From: Mangifera indica
Taxonomy: Eukaryota; Streptophyta; Magnoliopsida; Sapindales; Anacardiaceae
Length of the DNA stretch: 64,000 nucleotides
Assembly (NCBI RefSeq): GCF_011075055.1
Contig: NC_058144.1
Span: 17,165,807-17,229,806 of the forward strand
Direction of reading: 5' to 3'
The position numbers and the translations under genes were made by a program. The first letter of the stretch is position 1, and each line of letters begins with the position of its first letter. Of the stretch, positions 57,588 to 64,000 are shown in pieces. Under the pieces are notes generated by a model. The model made no database searches, was not told where the DNA came from, and worked only from the letters and a program-made list of their open reading frames with translations.

Positions 57588-59018
57588 TAGAGTCAGATTT
57601 GAGTCGAGTCGAACTCAAACTCGACTCAATTACTTTTGAAACGAGGCTCAGGCTCGATAAGCCAAAAAATTCAATGCTCGAATTTAACTTGCTCACAAGC
57701 TGAGCTATTTGCGAGCCCCTTGCTAGCTTGGCTCAAGTAGGCTTAATGAGTTTGATCACGAGCCGAGCTTGGTATGCTCAAATAAGTCTGTTCAGAGCCT
57801 ATATGCTTATGCCTTCTTTTCAATAATCTGAAAATAAATTGAACTATAATAACTCATCTAATAAAATCGAACTACATAAATATCATTATTTCAATTAAAA
57901 TTCATTAAGCGAAAAAAGGAAATAACAAAAAGTATGAAATTCCTCACTATTGAGAACATGGAATATATATTATTAAGCGCAAAGGTATTTAATTCTATTA
58001 AGAAAAAAAAACTTAAGAACTAAAAATCCAATATGTAGCAAATTAACAATAACACTATATAAAGAACAAACTTCAATTCTATTAAATACAATAAACAAAG
58101 ATGAATGATATTCCTTAAAAGTTACACAAATAATACTATAAAGAGGCAATAGACTTAATGTAGAGACTTAAACATGTTAATATATATTTAATTCATCAAA
58201 ATGAAAATTATTAAGATAATTATTTTTGTACCTTGTAATTGAATATTAGTGCTTGTCCTTTGATTGATGCAACTGTAACTTTGTTCTCCTAGTAAGCAGA
58301 GATGAATTTAGAGTTTTGTGGAATGTTAGCTGTCATAATAGATTCAATTATTTAATAAGAGTTTTGATTTGTCTATGTTGTTAACCCACTCATTCAAACC
58401 CACTTTTTTCTTAGCTCTTGTTTTGTTTCTTTCTATTTCTTCTTTCTCTCTTTGTTGCATACAAATAAATAATTTTTATCAACTATTTACTCATAGCCAC
58501 AGCTAGCTTTGAGTTTCTATTTAAAAGTACAATTCATTTCTTTGGTCTAAAAACATTGAAGAGGTTTGTCTGTTGTTTTCTTTTGCTTTTGAATAATAAC
58601 TCATTTGTCTCTTTACATGCATGGAAAATAGATATGATAATATATGAATGGACAAATGCATAGTTATATGAGATTTTCAATCTTTCAATCAAATTTTTGG
58701 ATGCCCTTTTTAATTTATAGTCTCAAAACTCCCCTTACCTAGATCTCATCTCTACCTTTTTACTTATTCTTTCAAAAGACTAGAAGAACAACATCCCACC
58801 TAACTTGAGAAATGAGATTGGGTGAGCTGCCTTGGCTTGTGTGCTAAGCCGAGCCGCTTGACTCCCAACTCGAGCTCAAGCTCGTTTTTTCAAGCATATA
58901 AAGTTTAAGCTCGGACTTGAGCTCATTTATGTTGACTTGTTTGGGCTCGTTCGAGCTGAGCTTGGGCTCATTCGAGCTAAGCTTGAGCTCGAGCAAGCTT
59001 GATCTGAATCTAGCCCTA
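57588..59018. mobile_element. hAT-like non-autonomous element, about 1.4 kb
   Basis: Ends TAGAGTCAGATT and AATCTAGCCCTA are inverted copies with two mismatches. The outer 8 bases (GTTACAAC, GCTATAGC) match at five of eight, all differences being transitions, as for an old 8-bp duplication. Both ends (57588-57800, 58830-59018) are full of GAGCTCG-type words like the MITE at 51552. The AT-rich middle has no transposase. Confidence 0.7.
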
Positions 59019-59039
59019 GCTATAGCTCCAAATCAGCTA

Positions 59040-60480
59040 CAATAACTAGCTTACCATTCCCTTTTAATTGTTGATTAACCCATTCAAACTTACGAAAGGT
59101 AGAAGCATTCTACTCCTTGGCATGAATCACTGCCTACAGATGAGGATCCTTGTATCAACCATCCTTAATCACGTGTAACATCTTTTCAGGCAACACTGTA
59201 GTAGACAATTATTAAACTCGCTACTAGGAACTCTTAAGAGAGCATCCACAACCACATTCTTTTTTCCTTTCTTGCAACAAATTTCATAATCAGACTGCAC
59301 AAGCTTGGCAATCCAAGCCTACTAACAGGGAGTGGTAATCTTCTGTTCCAGGAGATATTTAAGACTTTGATGGTCAGTCTTGATGATGGCATGCTAATTA
59401 CAAAGGTAGTGCTCCCATTTTTTAATCGTAAACAATATAGCCAGTATCTTCTGCTCATAAACTGATAATAATTGGTTCTTTGGAAACAAAATCTTACTAA
59501 TATAGGCAATAAGATGCCCTTGCTGTGAGATAACTTTGCCAATACCTCCCTTAGATGCGTCAGTTTCAATTCTAGAATGGTTGAGATAAATTTGGAAAAG
59601 TAAGAACAGGAGCAATGTACAAACATTGTTTAAGTTGTTGGAATGCCTCATGTGTTGTAGGAGTCCACACAAAAGCCTCTCTTTTGAGTAGTTTAGTGAG
59701 CTTGGCCATAATTCTTGATGAATCTTTTGTAGTATCCTAAGAGCACCAAGAACCCCCTTGGTTGTTTCAAAGTTTTTAGAGGAGGCTAGTCTTGGATAGC
59801 TTGAATTTTCTTGGGGTAAGTGGGAACACCTGCTTTGCTGATTATATACCCCAAGTAGTCAATGTGTGAAGCTCCAAAGGTACATTTGCTCCTTTTGGCA
59901 TATAGTTGGTGTTGCTCTAGCAACTTCAATACTTTATCTAAATGTAGCAGGTGCTCCTCTTTATCCTTGTTGTACACAAGGATGTCATCAAAGAAGACAA
60001 ACACCCATTTCCTCAAATAAGGTATGAAAATGTTGTTCATTATATTTTGGAAGGTGGAGGGAGCATTTGTGAGCCCAAAAGGTATCGCAAGGAACTCATA
60101 ATGTCTTTTATGTGTCTTAAAAGCAGTTTTGTCAATGGATGAAGGATGCATGCAGATTTGCCAATATCTGGATCTCAAGTCCATCTTAGAGAAGATGACT
60201 GCCTCTCCTTACTCATCCAAGAGTTCTTCAATCAATGGTATGAGGTATCTATTCTTTATTGTGACTTGATTTAATGCCCTATAGTTTATATACATGCGCC
60301 ATGTGTCATCTTTTTCTTCACCAAGACTATGGGACTAGCAGAAGGACTAAAGTTGTGCCTAATGACTCTTGAATCCATCATTTCTTTCACCATTTTTTCA
60401 ATAACATCTTGTTGAAATTCCCCATATCTATATGACCTCAAGTTGATGGTTGATACTCTCTCTTTAAGCACAATCTAATA
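59040..60480 (-). pseudogene. Ty3/gypsy RT, RNase H and start of integrase
   Basis: On the minus strand RT begins about 60471 (the stretch MVKEMMDSRVIRHNFSPSASP) and continues at 60184-59786 (MDLRSRYWQI, FGLTNAPSTFQNIMN, catalytic VFFDDILVYN). RNase H is at about 59650-59394 (IETDASKGGIGKVISQQGHLIAY). The integrase start is at about 59220-59040. Frameshifts separate the blocks and stops are present; inactive. Confidence 0.88.
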
Positions 60481-61139
60481 ATCCTTAAACTTCATTAGAT
60501 TTGTAATTCATACAACTATCCCAAAGACTTCCCTTCGGAGAACCACATGAACAAAATAGAGGCCAACTATTGTTTCTTACCAAACAACTTGCATAATTGC
60601 TCCTCTCTAATAATGCCCACACCTTTATCCTTCTCTCCTTGTAACAAATAAGATTTATTTCCTATAAAAAAAAAAAAAAAAGCATTGTAAGCTTATCTAA
60701 ATTCCAGACTATGTTTCCTAAACTAGCAAGCCATTGAGTCCGCAACATTAAATCATAGCTCAAGAGTAACAGCGTATAAGCATTATGGAAAGCTCTTGCC
60801 TCTGCACTTTAATTACTATTCCTTCACACAAATCCCTACACTTCAACTCCTATCCATTTGCCACAGTTACGTGCACCCTTACAACCTCCTTAATAGGCTT
60901 TCCTAACCTCATGACAGTTTGATCACTTAAGAAATTATGCATACTCTGGGAGTCTACCAAGATGTACAACATTTTCCTACCATGCATGCCATTAAACCTC
61001 ATAGTTTTCACTCCCACCAATCCTTGCAAAGCCTAAAGAAGAGTTGCATTAGCCCATGCTCTTCTACAAAAGAACTTTGCTTAATGACTTCACTCACTGT
61101 TTCTCCTTCCTTATTACCTTCAATTTCTATATGTAATTG
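60481..61139 (-). pseudogene. Ty3/gypsy protease region, heavily decayed
   Basis: It lies where the protease and the linker to RT are expected between gag and RT. I see no intact D-S/T-G active site. One region near 60950-60990 reads on the minus strand approximately as MVGRKMLYILVDSQSMHNF, consistent with a protease strand whose LVDSGATHNF-type motif has changed. Confidence 0.5.
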
Positions 61140-62158
61140 GATTATAAATGTCTGTTTTCTTTTACAGTTATGGCCTGGTATGAAACTTTTCATCACACCA
61201 AAAATAGATTCCTTTGGCCCATGTTTCATCAAAAATCTTATTAGTAGCTGCCCTTGATAAAGAAGCTTGAGACAACATAGGCATATTGGGGGTTGGCAAT
61301 AAACCGGAATGATTAGGTGGCTTATATTTAGGATTATTTCTAGTAGAACTATAACCACTTAGCCGAGGTGTAGAAAGTAATTGTGGAGTTCTAATGCTAC
61401 GCTTAGGTTGGTCCTTTATTGCCGCAACTGTTATCTCTTGTAACTTGGCCAAACAATAAGCTTAGTTAGAGTTTTAGGCTTAAACATTCTAACAGGCATT
61501 CGTAAAGAGTCTAATAGCCTTGATAGAAAGAAACTTAAAGTCTGGTCCTCCCTTATTCTTGCCCTCAGATACAATTCCTTCAAAGCATCTATATAATTCT
61601 GCATGGAACTTACTTGCTTCAGATTCCTTAGGTTGACTAAAAGATTGCCATACCCATAGCTGCCAAATTGAGAATGCATAGTAGTAGCGTACTCCTCCTG
61701 CTTCATAGCAACTTCATTCTTCGATCGTATAAATCCTTGGTGCCACTGAATAGCGCGACCTTCCAAGTGAAGGGCTGTAATCTTGACGTGATCAACAAGA
61801 GGTGTATTGTCTACCTCAAAATAATATTCTACCTTCACTATCCAATTGTCAGAATCGTCTCCATTAAAGTGAGGAAAATCAATCCTCATCTGTTGCTCTA
61901 ACTGTTGTCTTCGCTCCTACACAAGCCTTGAGCTTGCTTCGTCTCTTCAATCAGCTGATTATGACATCACCCCAACTTGTTGAAGGCTAATGCCACTGAT
62001 TAAATTCTTCAAATTTTCCATCATTTGTTGCATCTTATCTTATGACTCTTGAAGCCAATCTTGCTAGCAATGCTCCAACCCTAAAATCAATTGAGTCATT
62101 ATCTGTGCCAACTCCTGTTTCAACTACTGATTACGTGGTTCGTTCACCATAGCCAGGT
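61140..62158 (-). pseudogene. Ty3/gypsy gag and zinc knuckle
   Basis: On the minus strand gag starts about 62150 with stops in its first 80 codons. The conserved domain at 61889-61431 reads RIDFPHFNGDDSDNWI, HLEGRAIQWHQ and LRNLKQVSSMQNYID. The zinc knuckle near 61190-61150 reads GIYFWCDEKF...GHNCKRKQ; the usual first Cys of the CxxC pair is Tyr. Confidence 0.85.
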
Positions 62159-62173
62159 CGAGCTTTGATACCA
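62159..62173 (-). promoter_or_regulatory. Primer binding site of the short-LTR gypsy element
   Basis: On the minus strand TGGTATCAAAGCTCG next to the LTR end at 62175; initiator Met-tRNA type with one mismatch in the first twelve bases. Confidence 0.8.
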
Positions 62174-62174
62174 C

Positions 62175-62520
62175 TGATGCGTGTTGTTGTAATTTAGATC
62201 AATGACAGGTTTAGAAGGTTCAGGAAAAGATTACGTAGAATCAGAGAATGAGAAAGTAACACATTTTTTTTATGCGCCAAAAACTTATTCTTCTTGCCAC
62301 TATTATTTCTTTTAAACAAGGATTATACGATTACACAAAACGACAACATTTATGCATATTCGTCAAACGACATCGCATTATTTATCATTACATTCATTTA
62401 TTAACCATGTTCCAAAATGATGTCCTAGCCTCACTTAATATTCACCTTTAGATGACATTGCATCTTCCAACGACCATTTGTATTTCGTGTGCCACCTTGT
62501 TCTTGCAGATCATCTTCAAG
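62175..62520 (-). repeat. 5' LTR of the short-LTR gypsy element
   Basis: Partner of 56640-56960. The left edge TGATGCGTG is fixed by the primer site; the right edge is approximate. Confidence 0.85.
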
Positions 62521-63747
62521 AATTCACCCTGCAGTAAGTTCAGTTTGCAATAATAGGCTTTCACTGGACTCTGAGTTCAAATTCAGAGATAAGTTTGGGA
62601 GGACAAGGAGATTAATAATTTAGCTAATTGAAAAGAAACCCATGGCAGGTAGAGCTTATAAGAAAGAAGATAGTTTCACAAAAGAGTAATCATCATTTTC
62701 CCGTCCAAATTGTTACGGAATTCTCTTTGGGTTGATTTTTTTTGTTATTATATGTTTTTATATATGTAAAACTACTTAAATATCCTTAATTTACAGTCAA
62801 TTCACTTAATTTATCTTTATTTATTTTGATTTTGTTTAGTTAATATAATGACTAAAATGTCTTCTATTAGTTCTCTTAAACTAGGAAACTGATATAGAAA
62901 TAATAGGATTCCCATCTGAAGTTTTGTGTTTAAATTTCTTGTGAACTAATATACAAAAATACCAAATAAAATTGATAACTTCACAAGGCTTATCTCAATT
63001 GTCAATTGCATTAAAATTCCATTAAAAAAACGAAGGCAAAATGGTGGACTTTCAATAATCACAACAAAACAACAAAATGAGGGAAAAGAGAATGCAAACT
63101 TGTATTGATTCATGATGTTATAATGTTTAAAAAAAGATATGTGAACTATGTCAAGTAATAGTTTTTGTTAGGAATATCAGCATGGTCAACAAGTCAAACT
63201 TGGGAGACGTTGGTGAACATGTCAAATCTGGGTCAAGTTTATATTTTTTTTTAATAAAACACTGCAATAAAGTTAAAGCAAATGCAAATAGTTCATTCAT
63301 TATAAGTGACTGTGCCGTTTTGGTTTTTAATAATGACCTTTCAAACTATCTTTAACAGTCTTCTCCATTTGAATAGAAAGTTCCAGATGCTCTTCTTCCT
63401 TTCCTCTTTTCAACTATTTTAGGATGAATCAAAACTGAAGGGTTCTAGATGAATCAAACTGAAGGGTTTTTTTTAATTTTTTTAAATATTCATGCTAATT
63501 GTATGTTTGATAATCAATAGTTGAGACGTAACTTTTATCTGGCTTGATTTTTCATTTGTTTGTTTTCTTAATTTTTCCATAGTCTCTTGTGCAAAAAGAG
63601 CATGCTGCTTCACCTGTGAGGAATGGAAATCAAATGCATTATTCACAAAAATTTCTCCTTTTCTTATGTTCTTTGTTCTTTCCTTTTTGTTTTTTTTTTC
63701 GTCAAAAGAATCTTAGTTTATCTTACAAGTTTAGTTTATATATCAAT
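62521..63747. other. AT-rich intergenic sequence, nothing recognised
   Basis: No gene, RNA or element end stands out. Several poly-T and poly-A runs occur, the longest near 63468-63482. Confidence 0.6.
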
Positions 63748-64000
63748 GGCCAAAGGATTGTTTCCTAACCAAATTATGTTGATTTCTCAAGTTTTTCTCC
63801 GTTAACTTTGAAAATCTTATTTACCCACCCATAGAAGGTTAAACTTAACAGTTTAAAGGGCAAAATCATCATTTTATCTGTAATATTAAAAATAAACATA
63901 AATTTGATTTTATTTTCCCCCCTAAACTCTAAAAACTAACAATTTTCCCTAACCTAAGTTTTCAAAAACAACATTTTTTTCCCTAGGTTTCCAAACTTTC
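63748..64000. mobile_element. Mutator-like MITE, left arm, cut by window end
   Basis: Starts GGCCAAAGGATTGTTTCCTA and continues like the left arms at 23263 and 36187, including TTTATCTGTAATATTAAA and CCCCCCTAAACTCT, to the CCCTAGGTTTCC inner arm edge. The right part lies outside the window. Confidence 0.85.

Larger units (their letters stand above)
56640..62520 (-). mobile_element. Short-LTR Ty3/gypsy element, decayed, hAT-like insert in integrase
   Basis: Two direct copies of a roughly 330-bp LTR (56640 to about 56960, and 62175 to about 62520) bound a minus-strand interior: primer site 62159-62173, gag, zinc knuckle, RT, RNase H, integrase. Short LTRs recall Reina-like chromoviruses (inference). 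Most of the integrase C terminus is deleted between about 57060 and 56990. A hAT-like element (57588-59018) splits the integrase N-terminal region. It starts about 330 bp after the FRL3-like stop codon. Confidence 0.88.

Overview
This is a plant nuclear (angiosperm, probably eudicot) window. It is AT-rich and dominated by nested transposons, with one intact host gene. Three things point to a plant: Ty1/copia and Ty3/gypsy elements primed by initiator Met-tRNA, Mutator- and hAT-type elements, and a spliced FRIGIDA-like gene closely resembling Arabidopsis FRL3. I see no rRNA, tRNA, CRISPR or bacterial-type gene.

1-25874 is a nest of same-family Ty1/copia elements on the minus strand. Outer element A is split: its 5' LTR, primer site, leader and start of gag lie at 21896-25834, and the rest of gag, integrase and RT at 1-3183. 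Element B (3184-21895) sits inside A's gag. A long-LTR Ty3/gypsy chromovirus (5136-14505, target duplication CATTT) sits inside B. Two Mutator-like MITEs with 9-bp duplications sit in B's integrase region and in A's leader.

25875-41978 is copia element C on the plus strand, head-to-head with A. Its 3' LTR is split by a 7.5-kb Mutator-like element (34113-41601). That element carries a minus-strand transposase remnant, a plus-strand DUF1985-like remnant, a long degenerate tandem repeat and two further MITE copies. 41979-46650 is non-coding repeat sequence with three copies of one LTR-like repeat. 46742-50668 is another copia LTR (D), interrupted by a solo LTR of the gypsy family (47883-50153, target duplication CTGGG).

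50669-56639 is the gene island: a hAT-like MITE, a TATA box, a 5' UTR with a probable intron, and the three-exon FRL3-like gene (547 aa). 56640-62520 is a decayed minus-strand Ty3/gypsy element with short LTRs, its integrase split by a 1.4-kb hAT-like element. The window ends inside a fifth copy of the Mutator-like MITE.

The most unusual signal is in the LTRs of the gypsy family. Six consecutive 14-base hairpins (6691-6786) have changing stem arms that stay complementary around a near-constant loop. The array recurs in the 3' LTR and, with five units, in the solo LTR. All element ORFs appear dead; most premature stops in the gypsy element are C-to-T or G-to-A changes, as expected from deamination of methylated cytosine.
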